Shown here piece after piece: positions 12,841 through 26,429 of a stretch of 64,000 nt of DNA (the first letter of the stretch is position 1; the number at the start of each line of letters is the position of its first letter). The stretch covers positions 3,575,001-3,639,000 of the forward strand of contig JAJNNQ010000075.1 in the NCBI GenBank assembly GCA_027886175.1, given 5' to 3'. A model generated the notes under the pieces. That model saw nothing but the letters and a program-made list of their open reading frames with translations, searched no databases and was not told the DNA's origin. This stretch comes from Phylloscopus collybita (taxonomy: Eukaryota; Chordata; Aves; Passeriformes; Phylloscopidae). Position numbers and translations under genes: made by a program.

Positions 12841-15742
12841 ACAGCCCCTGTGTACCTCTTATACTATTTAAATAGTGTATCAGGTTTTTTTGATGCCTGG
12901 AGACCTTTTTGTGTTTTTTTTGTTGTTTTTTTTTAAACATCTACTTGGTTTTCCAGCTTCCCCTGTCCTTTTACAGCCCTGCACTTGACACATGTCTCCA
13001 GCACACAAGTGGGATGTGTTGTCCCTGTAGCCAGTGCCTGCAGGCACCAGGCTGCAGTTTCCAGGCAGGTCTGGTGCTCCTTCCTTCTTCCCAGGGCTGA
13101 GCTGCCTTGTCCACATCTCCCAACCCCATCAGCCCAGAGGACAAGGGTCCAGATCTTGCTCTGATGCAAATGAGCACAAAGCCAGTTATATCCTGTGGAA
13201 TTCAGCAGAAGATAGTGAAAAGGGGGGTGATCAGATGAAACAGTTCTGGGTGTGGTGGACCCATGTGTGCTGCTTGATTTCCCAGTGGATCTGGAAGCAA
13301 ATACTCATTTAACATGGGTCAGAGTCTCTGCTTTTCTCTGTATCCCCATCTTTTCCTCACAAGTTTCCAGACAGCTTCAGTTCTTCTCACCTTTCCTTCA
13401 CTTTCCCTTCAATTCCTTCACCTTTCCTTTGCTTCTTTTCTTCTACTTTGAACTCATTGACTACATCATACTACTACTCAACTTACTCTGTAAGACTGCT
13501 TCTATTCACATTCTCCCTATCTCACAAATCCGAGAAAGGATTTCCTATTACAGTGTAATCAAGATTCTGTTTTGTTATGAATTACTGTGTGTTATTACGA
13601 CCCTTGCTTTGCAGTTTGCACTTACAGGAATCTGTTCAAAAAGTGGACTGGAGGCTCGCAGGAACAGAATGAGATTCTCTTCTTTAATGAAATTTAATAC
13701 CACAGTGGAAAGCCAGATTCTCTCTTTATCTCCTTTAGATCCTCTTCGATAGGTGGTAGTTGACTTCACACACACTTTCAGTTGCCACCTGTGGTATTTT
13801 TCACTCTCTTAGGAGGTTGGAGGAGGGGAAAACAGTCAGATCTCATCTGAGCTTTGTACCTTGAACATATGAAGCCTTGTGGCCCTGCAAGTGTTAGGAA
13901 ATCATTCCTATCAAATCAAATTAAATCATTCACTGATGTTTCTGAAGTCCCCAAATATGATACTCTACAAAAAAAAAAGCTCTAGGGGAAATTAAAATTC
14001 CATCTTTAGAATGCAGTTTGAATAGTGTGCAGTTAACATGCAATGGAGCTACATATTAAAGAGCAAGGAGAATTATTTTGAACAGCTGCTAATTAATTGT
14101 GCATCCATTACCTTGATTTAAAAATACAGAATGAAAAGGTTAACTGTGCAATTTAGTGAAGCTCTTTTAACACAGAGGAAGACTATGTTCCACCAGTAAC
14201 ATGTGTGATTAATCAGCACCATCTAAGTCTTAAATCCATTGCCAAGTGTAAGAGCAGCATTGGAACAACCAGCAGTAGCAGCATAAATTGGTGTAAAGCA
14301 GAACCCAAGATGATTTCACAACTCATGCTGGCAGCTGTAGATGTCATGTAAAAAGTCAGGTTCTTTGAGTATTCTTTAGAGCCCTGGGGAGCCCTGCATA
14401 GCAGTGGGCAGGACTCTTGTGCCTGTCCCTTCAAGCTTGGTGTCTTTTGCCCGGTTTCATCCAGGTTAAACCTCTCGTGCCCATTACATTTCTCTTTTTT
14501 GGGCACGTGTCCCCAAGTCTTTTACTGCCAGGCTGCACCTCCATCCACACTGTTGGTCTTATATTTGTTACTCCACGTTATCTCTGAGATCCTTGCCTTT
14601 TGTTTCCTTCTCAAAAGATACCATGTATCCTGACATATCACAACACCTCTATCCCACACGTGCTTATTTAATCTTACTGTCCTTGCTCTGCCCCCCCCAG
14701 TTCCAGGTGCTTGCTCTTGTCACCTTGCTGAGCTGCTCCAGGGCTTTGAAATTGCAGCTTCTGATTTTCCTTCTTTTCTGCAACTTCCTTGTCAACACCC
14801 TCCATCAGACACATCAAAACAGACTGATGTTGCTGAGCCAAATGATGCTTTTCTACCTGTAGACAGCAGAAAAAATAATCCCAAATAGTGTACTTGGTGA
14901 TGTTGAGTGTGGCTTTTGGGTACCAGGCATTTCTCTGCCCAGTCCACAGTGTACATCACCATTTTCTGCAGGTGTGGCCATTCTCTCAGGTCACTTTATC
15001 AGAGCCACATTTTACAGAGTGAAACACACATTTTATTACCCATCTTCTCTCCTTCCCTGTATACTCCAATCTACTGAAAAGGTGTTTTGCTAAAGGATTA
15101 ATAACTTCCCCACAGGAATAAAAAGGATTTCATCAAATGCAATAGGAAAAAAAAAATCCTTGAATATGTACATCCAAGCTCTTACACACATTACCATTTT
15201 CAAAGAAAAACTGACAAAGATTTGAATATAGTGTACAAAAAGCTGACATACTCTCTGGCATAAAACATTATTATTGTATAGTCTCAAGCCAGTGTGAAAT
15301 CAAAATGATAATATGTGCTTTAATGATTTATTTCAGTTGTCTTACTTGGAAATCCAAGTTGGATTCAGTTGTTTTATTTATATGTTAGCACTTAGGACAT
15401 CTTGGAGATAAAAGAAAAGCATTTCTTACCAGAGAGAAGAGATAGTGTCACACCTTCTGCAAGTGATTTATTGGAGTTATTTGTTAAGAATAAAAAAGAG
15501 CTTTTATATTCTGTGTACGTTGTTTCCTCAGATGAGAGTTTGCCTCAAGGTGTGTATGAGTGGGGAGAAGTTGTTGTTGATATGCTGCTCTTTATATCTG
15601 TATAGAACATTCTTTTGAGTCACCTCAGTTTCCCTGAGAGATTGTGATGATTATTGTTTCAGGCACGTATATATTTCACTTTGAGAGAGGTTATTTGAAA
15701 ACTTGCAAAAGCTTTAATCCTGTTTTCTTTTTGTTTACACAG

Positions 15743-15773
15743 AAGGTGAAAGAGCTTTACCATCAATACCAAA
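15743..15773 (+). CDS. PTK2: PTK2 31-nt exon, linker with first proline-rich site (residues 365-374)
   Basis: A very short constitutive exon. With the G carried from 9556 it reads EGERALPSIP, then two bases of codon 375. Together with the next exon it makes the ALPSIPKLA motif, the first proline-rich site, which in mammalian FAK binds the Src SH3 domain and helps dock Src next to phosphorylated Y397. Donor is gtaagt. Confidence 0.97.
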
Positions 15774-18235
15774 GTAAGTTTTGTGCTTCCTTTTCTCATA
15801 TATTAAAAAAAAAAGTTTTGAAAAATAGTGATGCTTTCAGAACTTCTTGCACGTGCAAAATTTTTATTGTTGCTTTTGGATTCCAGGACAGATAACAGGG
15901 CATAAAAACTCACAGTAGTATTAAACCACAAAGATACCAGAAAGAAAATCTGATGACAAAAGGGCATAAATGCTTCCATCATATTTGACAATAGCAAAAG
16001 CAGGATGGTTTGGAAAAGACTTGACTGGGATTCAGGCTATTTCTTTTGAATCCATGAGTAATTTTAATTATAGGAGTTTTTGAATTTTGGTTTCTATCTG
16101 TGAGTCAGTCTGTGGTCGTCTTTTTCCTAATTGTACCCTTTTTGGCTTATGTGAAATACAGAAAACACTCTTCTTCCTGCTATCATAAATCTGTCACAGC
16201 ACCTTTTCTTAATAAAACTTCCTTTATGAGGCCAATTAAAGCTGGGAATCTAGGTTCACTGTAACAAAGGATAGCAGTTACTAATTTAAATATTAATACT
16301 GCATAATAAATACCTCTTTATTGTCTTAAATATAGAAAAACTTCTCCAGTAATAATTGTGGATGCCTAGAAAACACCAATCCCATGTCAGGCAAACAGAG
16401 ATGGATTTTTTCCCTCTGGTTGGTTTTGTGATGATACTTTATCAAAAGTGCCTTGAGACAAATTACCTGCATCTAATAATTCTTACAGAGTGTGCTAAAA
16501 TACCTCTCTGCATTTGTCTTCCCAAACTTTAAGGTAAATAACAAATTTCTGATTTAGCTCTGGTTTAGATTATTCCTAATGTTGTTGGAGTTGATGTTTT
16601 CTAATGGTAGGCGAGCTTTTAATTCTTCCTGAAGATTCTCTGCTCCCCTGATGTCAGTGGCTGGGTCTCCATCCTCTCTGGATGTTGGCATGGTTGTCTG
16701 TTTGGCTCATCTTTCCATGAGCAGTTCCTTGTTGTGGCCTCCTATACTTCAGTCTTTAAAGCAAGACACTTTTTGGGGGGTTGTTTTTCTTTCTCTCTCT
16801 CTTTTTTTGTAATCTGACTGTTCTCAGTGGCCACATCCAGACCCAGTTCAGAGTCACACATCAGCAGTGTCCTCCTTGAGCTGTATCAGGCAGTGCCACC
16901 CCTGTCCAGTAGCACGAGGTAACTGCTGAAAGACCCAATGACATTTAGTGGTTGATGGTGTTTTACCTCCTCCTTTAGGGATGTGGGCTGTGCCTGCTTT
17001 GACCCAGTCACCTTATTCTGTTTCCTCCTTTATTTTTGGAAGGAGTCCAGAACTATTTTTCTTATTTTCTTAACTACTGGATGGAGTATGGAATACAATT
17101 TGTTCTTGAATTAGTGATTACACACAGGTTCTGCTGCAGCCCTCACTACCAGGGAGCTTTCTCATGCTGTAGGAAGAGAGAAGGTAAAATTCAGGGAGGA
17201 AAAGTTGAGGCTGGAAGCAGTAAAGTCAGTAAATTTAGTGTGCACTCATGAAACAGGAAAATTTCTTTTTACTTAAATAGACAGGAATGAGGAACACAGA
17301 ATAATTACATAAAGCTTAACCCTTTTTTATTTGTGGGGACTTCTGGGGTAAAATAGAGTTGGAAGGAGAAGCTTCTCATTTTTAGGGCAGTTTACCAGAA
17401 CTAAATTTGTACACTTTGAGTCTGTTTAACAAGGGCACCACATGTGTTCCAAGTCTGGCAGCAGAGCTTTTATCAAATACACAAAACTACCAGCCAGCAG
17501 CTTCTTACATCTGGGAAGAGTTGCCTTTGCCAGCTGAAATTCCTGATTTCTGAATCAGGAGGCATGAAGTGCAGTGCTCTCTTGACCATTAAAATCGTGG
17601 TTGTATATGTCAGTGACAGAAAGTTGAGAATTTGTTAGAATTTCTAATCCTTATGAACGTTTATGTGTAACATAACATATGCATAATATATACATAACAT
17701 AATGAACATTTGTATGTGGTGATCAATACATTTATACATAATGAACATTTATATATAATGGGCAATACATTTCTACATGATAAATATATAATATATACAT
17801 ACCACAGTGAACATTTATAAATAACTACATTTAAATGCGATTGGTTTCCTATGTTTGACATGTAAATTAATTCAAAGTAGTACAGGGTAAACCTTTTTAC
17901 AGACAGAAACTCAATTCATATTCCATTTCCCACAGATCACACAGAAAGTATAAACACAGTTGGATTACACACATCTTAAAAGTGTGCACAGTTTAGGTTT
18001 TGTGTTTTCCTTTAAATTCACCAGGTTTCTGTGAATCGTTGTGCTAATTAACACCCACTCTTACTCCCCCAGATGGGATGAAGTGGTAGATTCCTCTCTG
18101 ACTTCTCTCCCCTGCTCATCCTGTGGCTGGGGAGGTGGCTCAGCCCTGCTAATTCCAGTAGGTGCCTGTTGGGATGAATTCCCAGTGTTTGTGAAGAATG
18201 TACAGCATTCAGCGCTTCCAACTTCTGTTTTCCAG
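15774..18235 (+). other. PTK2: Intron, 2.5 kb, with an AT-rich degenerate repeat
   Basis: Non-coding. A simple AT-rich array of imperfect ACATTTATATATAATG-like units occupies about 17662-17830. The rest is unique. Acceptor is TTTTCCAG at 18235. Confidence 0.88.
17662..17830. repeat. AT-rich degenerate tandem repeat
   Basis: About 170 bases built from imperfect copies of a unit close to ACATAATGAACATTTATA, mixed with ATATATACATA steps; cAATACATTT recurs near 17726 and 17764. Copies differ by insertions, so a single period is not clear. It looks like decayed simple-sequence DNA inside the intron. Confidence 0.7.
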
Positions 18236-18288
18236 GCTGGCCAACAATGAGAAGCAAGGAGTGAGGTCTCACACAGTCTCTGTGTCAG
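18236..18288 (+). CDS. PTK2: PTK2 exon, linker up to S392 (residues 375-392)
   Basis: The exon is 53 nt: it completes K375, then LANNEKQGVRSHTVSVS, plus the first base of codon 393. It finishes the proline-rich site begun in the previous exon. The reading LANNEKQGVRSHTV differs from the human LANSEKQGMRTHAV I recall and agrees with my memory of chicken FAK, one reason to call the source a bird. The base left over (G) accepts either box 6 or the Y397 exon without changing frame. Confidence 0.97.
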
Positions 18289-21200
18289 GTAAGGCTCCCC
18301 CAAAGCCAGGACCTGAGTTTATTTCTGGAGCTGGCAGATGTGCAGGCAGCTTTTCCACTCTCACTGCTGCTCCAGGGCTACTGACTGCCCCAAATGGAGC
18401 TGTGCTGCTGTTTCTAAAGAGAAACTTCTCTGCAACAGCCACATCTGTGCAGTTACTTCAAAGCCAGGCTGCTGGTCAGAATTTCCACTTAACTTTGTGA
18501 TGAAGTAGAATGTCGTTGGCTAGAACTGAAATTACCTGCATATATGGTAATTGTGAAGGAGCAGCTTTGAAAAGGGAAAATAGGCAATTAAATATTAATC
18601 CTTGATTTACAGGAAGGAGAAACTTAATAGCTGTTTTTCTGTAGCTGTTTAGATAAAAGTATTTAATTTTGGTATTGAAAATGACAAGTTAATTGAAGGA
18701 TGGGTACGTGAGGTAAAACATGCTGTTTCTGTTCTTTATAGGCTTTTAAGAATTCTCTAACTTAACATGGTGTTTTTAAAGTTTTTATGCTTAAGAAAGA
18801 ATATGTTCCTGTTACAGAATCTTAAATAATTTTGAAGGATTGATTCTTAGTAGTGTCTTAGTGGAAAATGTATTTCTAAATAAGTAAGTGATACTTTTTA
18901 AGGGGATTTTAATGCAAAAATGTATTTGTATTATGATCTGTTCCAGTAGGTTTCTGGTATTTGGTCACAAACTTGCGGAACCAATACTGTGACTCAGTGG
19001 ATTTCCCACCCCTCACTTAGAGGGAGGCTTCAGCCCCACTTTAACATTTATGTGAGCACTTAGTGGCAAATACTCAGAACTCCCAACATACTTCATACAA
19101 AAAGGAGGAAAGATGTGGAGACATTTGATTAATTTCCTACTTCTCAGATTCCTTTCCCCACCCTTACCCACTTCTAAAAGATGTTTGAGATGCCTTAGCA
19201 TAGGAAGCTCAAATAAACAGACACTGCAAGAAAACAGGTGAGAGGATCTGAGTTAAAATGAGGATAAAGCTGCAGTGGGGTAATAGAGCTTCACAGTTAC
19301 TGTGGCCTCTCAGAGTCAAATAGCAGCTCTTCTTCCTTCAGTGCCTGGCAAGCAGGCGTGGTATATCAGGTAGATAAGCATGAAGCATGGTCAGCATGTT
19401 CTCTTGATTCTTACCTGTGTGGCTCATTTTAGCTGTTAAAAAAAAATTGAAGTGATTAGTGCTGTACTTTTTAATTATTCCACTCACCCTCAAAAAGGCT
19501 TCTTCAGGACAAAAGAGGCTGTCTGCAGCCTCATACTTTCACTCCTTCAGTTTTTCAGAGAATGCTGATAATACTTTTAATAATAAAAACAATGACAAAT
19601 GCTGACTTAATGGTCCTTTCTTGCTGTCACTGTGACTTTACAAATTTAGGTATCTTCTGCTGAAGTTCTTGGGTGTTTCAGAGCACAAATGCTACTTTTT
19701 TAATGTAGCATTTTGAAATTTGTATAGGAAGTTAGTTGTAATAGCCCCAGCTCTGTCACTGAGGGCATCACAGGAAGGTGGATGAAGGGGAAATGAGAGC
19801 TTTGCTGTAGCACTACAGAAGTAGCAGTGCTGGAGGTGAGCTGGTTGTTCAGGTGAATGTCAGGGACACTGAGCTGCAAAGGTGGCTCCTGTGAGCAGTG
19901 CAATAAAATTAAACCAGAAAATATCATCCTCATTCTTGCCAATACCCAAACCAATTAGGCATTATTCTTGCATTGTAGGAATTTCCACAATAAAACTATT
20001 TTGCTTGATGCACATTGTTTTTATACCATGTTACAAACCGCTGGAAATGCTGACATAATGCTGGAATGATTTAAGCCAAGTCATTTAATATTCAGTCTCT
20101 AGGGTTTGTTCTTCTTGTAATATAATGACACAGAACACATAAACACTTTTTTTTGTTGTTGTGTTTTTCCCCCCAAAGTTATTTGAAATGTACTGAGTAT
20201 GTCATCTTACTAAATTTAAACTGGAGGCAGATTGCTGAACCCACATGACAGGGGTTATTCTCAGGAGCTGCTTTCTGTAAGGATCTCTTGAATCCCCAAA
20301 GGAGTCAGTTTGCTATGAATGAAGTGATACTTGATGTAGAAGTATCTTGATGTGGGTGTGGAGGAGTCACTCCTCCTGTCAGGTGGAATGCTCCCATCAG
20401 TGTGAAACAAGGGAGGCACCAGCTGAAGATGATACTCAGCTCAGCCCTGTCCCAGGTCAGCAGAGCCTGACAGCAGCCAGGGCAGAGCCAGCTGTGGGGG
20501 TGCTGCTGTGGGGTGCAGAACAGGAGCTGTTCTCTGCTGACATTGCAGTGGCTCAGAGCCAAAGGTTTCAGATCAGATGAGCTTTTGTAGCTCAATGACA
20601 TCTGTAACTGTTCCACGCCTTTGATGGTTTAAGTCACTGACACTGCTCCCCTTTTTTGAGACCTCTCCTGGTGCTAAAGGTAAATAGCAAAAATCTAAAA
20701 CAGAGGCTCAGCAAAAAAATTAGGAAGTCAGATATATTAATAGTATTACCATGCTTAATTCAAAAGGGAAGTTTCAGAGTGAGTTCCCCACCAAAACTGG
20801 GGTAAACCAGCAATATCCAAACCCAGTGTGAAACATGATTTGGTGGTTTGAAATTTCAGGTATTTGTCTGAAGCTCTGCAGGTTTAAAAAGGAACCTGTT
20901 AATGAAAGACACCTTGTCTTTTTGAAGTATTTATTAACATACCTTGTAGTATTTCTGGTCTAGTGAAGTAAAAATTTGGTCTTTTCCAAGTGCTCCAATA
21001 TTTCAAAACACATAAAGGTAGAAGGTGTGTAAATACTTCTGATTTTTTTCCCTCCTCTAAAAAAAACGCCTTTTTAAACTAGTAAGGGATGAAGTTGGTT
21101 TCAAGAATCCAAAGCAGCAAATTGCTGGATCTGGGAGTCACTGAACCAGGTTTCACCACACACATTTTTCTGCTTCTGTTTCTTCTGTTGTTGTCTGCCT

Positions 21201-22120
21201 TGATTGCTCAAATTCTCTGTTCCTTGCAGTGGACACTGTCTTTGTGTGCAACTAAGATGCCTGCCAGATTCCCCTCCTTTTTAAAAGCATGGTAATTTTA
21301 TGCCTCAACACATTTGTGTAAGATTGTAAATAACTATGAATAAGCTAAATTAAATTAGTTGGATTTTAGATTTCTTTGTAGTCATCTGATGTTTTGGCTG
21401 AAATTGCTGTGATTCACTAGAAACAATGAGTGTTTCAGCTAATAGGTGATAGCAGCTTTTTCCTCCTTCTCCTTCTGCATCTGCATTAAAAAAATGAGTT
21501 CTTTGTACTTAGCCAAGAATGTACAGTCAGGAAATGGTAAGGCTAAATTATTTGCTCTGTGCAAATAGTATATCAAATGTGTAAGAAGCACCACACCAGT
21601 TAACTCTAATTTTATTGACTATATTTCCACTGTTTGGCTTGGAGACACCTTACTAAAATGCTCTGCTGTAGTCTAAAGGAGCTTGCTTTGGCCAGCAGTT
21701 TCTTCTTAAATAGCAAACATTAGCCTTGGTAAGGTGATCTTATATTTCCAGATAAGATGTATTTCCAAAAATAATAACTTACCTGGTCAATTATATATTA
21801 CACAAAGTTTTTCATAAAATGAAATCAGCACAGCAGTAGCTGCTTGCTCCCTTTTAACATAAATTCCTTCTGACACAGAGTTCTTTGGTTTCTTCTGCCC
21901 CTTCCTTGCTTGTGTAAACATGACTAAGAAGAATAAATATGCTTTTGCATCCCTTGCCTAATCTCTCTGCCTCCTTTGCCCTGGAGAATTAATGAATTTT
22001 TTTTAATCCTAGCTCAAATGCTACTTTCCATGCAGTGCCACAGAATATGACATTTCAGACCTGTGTATTTCAGTGAGCACTGAACAGGCAGAGTATTGAG
22101 CAAGTCTTGGCAAGTTGTTG

Positions 22121-22190
22121 GCAGTGTTGGGTTTATGGTTACACTCAATGATCTTAAGGGTCTTTTTCAACCTAAAGGTTCCTGTGATTC
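22121..22190 (+). mobile_element. CR1 LINE tail (short, diverged)
   Basis: CTCAATGATCTTAAGGGTC, TTTTTCAACCTAAAGG, then CCTGTGATTCC match the CR1 terminal part with scattered changes. Confidence 0.65.
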
Positions 22191-25100
22191 CAAGCAGCCC
22201 CTCCTGGCATTTGGATATTCAGGTACCGCTGTGAAATGTTTTTGTGGGGAGGGAGCTGTTGTGGGAAGACGACAGGAAGGGAGAGATGAGCTGTCCTGCA
22301 GTAGCCAGCACAAGGGATGTGTCTGAAGGGGATTTTAGCATGTCCCACAGGGTTGGTCTTGCTTAAAGCAGGTGCTGATTTTGCAGCTTTACTAAGAGCT
22401 TATTTGGTGAAGAAATTAAAAGGTCTCTGAAAATACTGTCCCTGTTGCAGCTGATAAAGCAAAAGTGTTCAAGGCACCTGAGTAGAAAACCCCAGGATAC
22501 AAAGGTTTAAGAGGGAAATAAGTATATTAAAGAGAAGCTGGTTTGTTATCCTGTTCCTCAGCTGGTGCAGCTGGTGTCAGTAACATGAGCAGCATTTTAA
22601 ACTCAAAGGGGTGCAGCTCTAGGTGCATCATAAAATGATGGCAGGACTTTCTAATAATTCTGGTAGTGCCATTGTCTCTCTATCCCATGGTTTAGATATA
22701 TTCAGTAACATTCCCCATGGAGGATTTGATCTCTTAGAACTGAAGGGTTTTAGTTCCTGAAAGAGGGGCTTCTCAGCAAGTTTCCAGGTCTGCTTTAAAA
22801 TCACAAGTTTATAACATAACAGTCTTCAATCACTGTGATTAACTCCTGATTATGGCAGTGAAATGGGAGTTCTTCCATAAAGTTCTGCTTAGGAGCAGAT
22901 CTGAGATTTTATTGTGGAGGGAAAAAACCTCAGTGGTATAGTTGGTGAGTAAAAGAGACTTTCAGGAGGTTTCCTATAGAGCAAAAGCTAAATGTGAAAA
23001 TACAACAAACAGGAGAGGAAAAAAATAATAAATCTATTCACCTGATGTCAATGTTGCACCACTTCAGAGTGCTCTGAATGAAGGAGATGTTGGCCTGTGA
23101 AAGACCTGTCTGTTCTGGGTTGAGGCTGATCACCAGCAAAGCTGTGAGCAGGATGGAAAGACAAATTCAGTTTTATTGAATCACTTCTGTTTGCAGAGCA
23201 CAGTGCAGGCTCTGTGGTGTGATTCCTGTGCTCCACATGAAGGTCTGCCCTGTGCTCAGGTCTGAAAGAGTTTCTTGTGTTGGACTTGTATTTCTTAGCT
23301 CCTTTTCAATTAGTTGGTGGGGGAAAAGGTGGCTTTTGCTTGAGGTTGAAAAATTGGCAGTTTTTTAATGTCCATTTTGTCAAGACACTCCAAGGAGACA
23401 AAGCTGAGGAGTGTAAGAAAATTTTTAGATGAAAAATTGTATCTTGAGCACTAAGGACTGTGTCACAGCTAAGCTGTGTTGTACTCCACAGCTCACTTCT
23501 GAAAAGAAAGACTTAAGAGTCTTGCCATAAATTACATAGTTATAAATTCAAATGAAGTAATTATTAAGTAATTTGAGAAATATAAAGACTTTGTTAGAGC
23601 TGTAGCTCTGCCATATGGTTACAGCACTGGGAGACATTCAAGCTTAAAGTTTACTGCAGATTAATTTTACAAACCTTGAGCAAGTCATTAGTCTCCGGGT
23701 TCATGGAGGAGGGAGTTGCTTCTTAGTGCACCCAGCTATTTCACTGATTAATAAGATAATATAGTTGAAAATGCCCTTAATGCTAATAAATTGCAGTATT
23801 TCAGATTCCCATCACAGTTGAATAGACTGGTGCTGTTATCTTTTCCTATTTTAGCCTGACTGAATAAAAGGCTTCTTTTCATGCATAAAAAGACCAGGAT
23901 GAATTGTGGTGACAGTCTAAAGAGATTTTTCCATATCAGTGTCCAGGAAGTTGCTGCATTGATTCCATCAACCTGTGGTGCTGATTAAGGTGTTTTTACT
24001 CTTCTGTGCTCCTCCTTTGTGAGCCTCTCATTGGATTTGAACAGACACTTCTGCTGTGCAAGTAGTAACAGTGTGGTATGACTGGAGAAGTATTCCATGC
24101 AGGTTTGGGCTTTATTGTTTATGGAGAAACGTATCAGGTGTGCCAACCCCATAGTATGCATTTGAGTTCAAAAGCTCACAAATCAATAGATTTATTCTTT
24201 CTAACGGGTTTTTTTCCTCAGACTGGTTCAAGAATGTACAACCAAAGTAGAATGGGATTTTATCAGGTTCAGCTTCCAGTATTTGTTATCTGCTTACATG
24301 AGGAGCTCCAGTAGTAACTGTCCTGTAAAAAACAGGCTGTAAAAGCCTGATCTCTTCCTTTCTAAAATAGTTTTTGCACAGAAAGTGATTTTTTCCTTAT
24401 TTTTACTTTTAATTTTTTTTTCACAATGATTTTAGTGAATACTGAGTAGAGGAACTAAATAAATAAAGAAGTCCCTTGCAGTTCTCAGCAGCATTCTTGA
24501 GCACCAGTGATATCCTGGCTGGAAGCTGCTGTGGAGTGCTGGAAATTCTTCTAAGTTGTATTCATTAAGATACTCTCTAGACTCCTTGGGAAGTGTTAGA
24601 ACTTCTCTTTTTTAAAATTTAAAATCAATTCATTAGAATCAACTTCCTTCTGTAGCTAGTCTTGCAGATGTGGTGAGTTTAAGACAAAGCATCTTCTATT
24701 TAGTGTGGCAGAACAGTTGAACAAACTTTACACAGCAAATCCTAAGGCAGAGTTTGAAATGCAAGGGAAGAGTTGGACCATCACATCACAGGTGTATCAG
24801 GGCATACACAGGAGGAATTAAAAACACCTTTACCTTTGCAATGTACCCTTCATTTGAAATAGGTTTGGTCAGGTTTCAGCGGCTTCTGCCCCCCACCTAT
24901 CAATGTCAGGGTGAGAAGCATTTCAGCACTTCAAGCTTAAGTTAGCTCTGTAGCCTGAGCAGGCAGGTCAGGAATTGGAGCATCTCTTCCCTTTTAGATA
25001 GCTTGTGTAGCCTGCAGTGACTCTATACCTGTTCTTCTGTTTCAGTACAGAGTGTTGGGTTCCTCCATTCTCATGTCAACACCTTTTCAGTAGTCACTTA

Positions 25101-26429
25101 AACCAGCTGCAGTATTTTTTCCTTTGCTTTCATAGTATGTCTGAAGCTTTTTACAAGTGTTACCTGAGGTTTGTGCTAGAATGACAGTGCTGAAAATCGT
25201 CTGTCATGTGATGTTAGGAAGAGAAGTCACTTGGGAGTATCAAGGGGGAGAACTCAGAGTGTTCCCCTTTAAATCGTGTTAAACCAAGACAAATGGAAAT
25301 ACTGATACACTGACTTAGTCAAGAATTTTGCCCTCTCCTTGGACCCCTTTTAGTTCATAGCATTGAATCTGATTAATATTCTTTCTCTCTGATGTGTGCA
25401 TTTTCCCAATAGATTAATGATTCCTATTTACTCAGTCACCCAGCAGTTTTTATGATGGTAGTTTTTGTTAATTGTAGAAGTTACTTTTGTTAAAATGTAA
25501 TTCTCCTTTTCTACCCTCCTGCACTCCTCCCACCACTGACTGGTTCTTCACTGTCCCAGTAGCTGCTGTTGTGGGTCTGGGCTTCTCTTTTAACATCTGC
25601 ATCCCCAGCCTCTGTAACTCTGGGTGGGGGGACCTCACTCCTGAGTTTTGGCTGTGAAGAGCTGCCAGCAGCAAGATGCAGGTGTTTTATTTATTTGGCT
25701 TTTTAAACCACTTCTCACATTTCCTTGGAGAAAGGAAAAAGGGGAAAGCAGAGAGGAACAAACAGGTAACAAGAGAAATAAAAGGAGCAAGTATCCTCAG
25801 GTGCTGAGTGTCATCTTGTGTCCTTCTTTCTCACCTCATGTGGTGTCTTTGTACTTTTTCCTACTCCAAAATTTCCCTTGTCCTGATTAACACTCCTTAT
25901 AAGCACTTTGCTAAAAAATGCAGTGGGGTGACTGGGAAAGGAGGCAGTGAGGGTGCCATGGGCTGTTCACCCAGAGATCCTTGCAGAGCTGGAACATCCA
26001 TTGGCAAGGCACTGGGAAAAAAACTCTGGTGGGAGATTTGAGATCATAAAATCTGTCAATGCTGTTATTTCAGGATGTAGGGAAACCATGTTTCCCCTTG
26101 TTCTGTAACGCTGCTATGTGAAATACTTTTATGTTGTTTTAAGGGTTCAGAGAGTCAGTACTTACATGTTGAAGTCTGGTGACTGTCATTTAAGCTGGAA
26201 TACAGCTGTCACACAAGTCTGATAGAACTTAAAAGGCAAACTTGGGAAAGCAGGTTGCACTTTTGGGATAGACAATAGTCTTTGTGTTGTTAAAGAATGG
26301 TGTACAAAGCTGGCATAATCTGACTTTTTAATGGATTTTAATTGTACTTCTAAAAACTGAAATATGAGTTACTGTAGAAAGGAATTTGAAGGAAAATTTG
26401 AACCAGAAATGCTTTAGAGTTTCAGAGAC

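Larger units (their letters stand above)
9557..15742 (+). other. PTK2: Intron, 6.2 kb, between FERM and linker exons
   Basis: Non-coding. It holds a sense CR1 fragment (about 12017-12148), a short antisense CR1 fragment (about 12761-12840), and a C/T-rich tract on the + strand around 13366-13445. An open frame of 166 codons crosses that tract but resembles nothing known. The acceptor before 15743 is TTACACAG after a T-rich tract. Confidence 0.88.

Noticed and set aside
13252..13752. The second-longest open frame of the window, 166 codons on the + strand, rich in Phe and Leu
   Set aside because: It crosses a C/T-rich tract that encodes Phe, Leu, Ser and Pro by composition. It matches no family I know and sits inside an intron without a promoter or a conserved start.
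24216..24260. A 45-nt pseudo-exon after a long T tract ending in CCTCAG
   Set aside because: Read in the phase left by S392 it hits a stop, and the donor (gttcag) is poor. It is not the missing box 28 exon.
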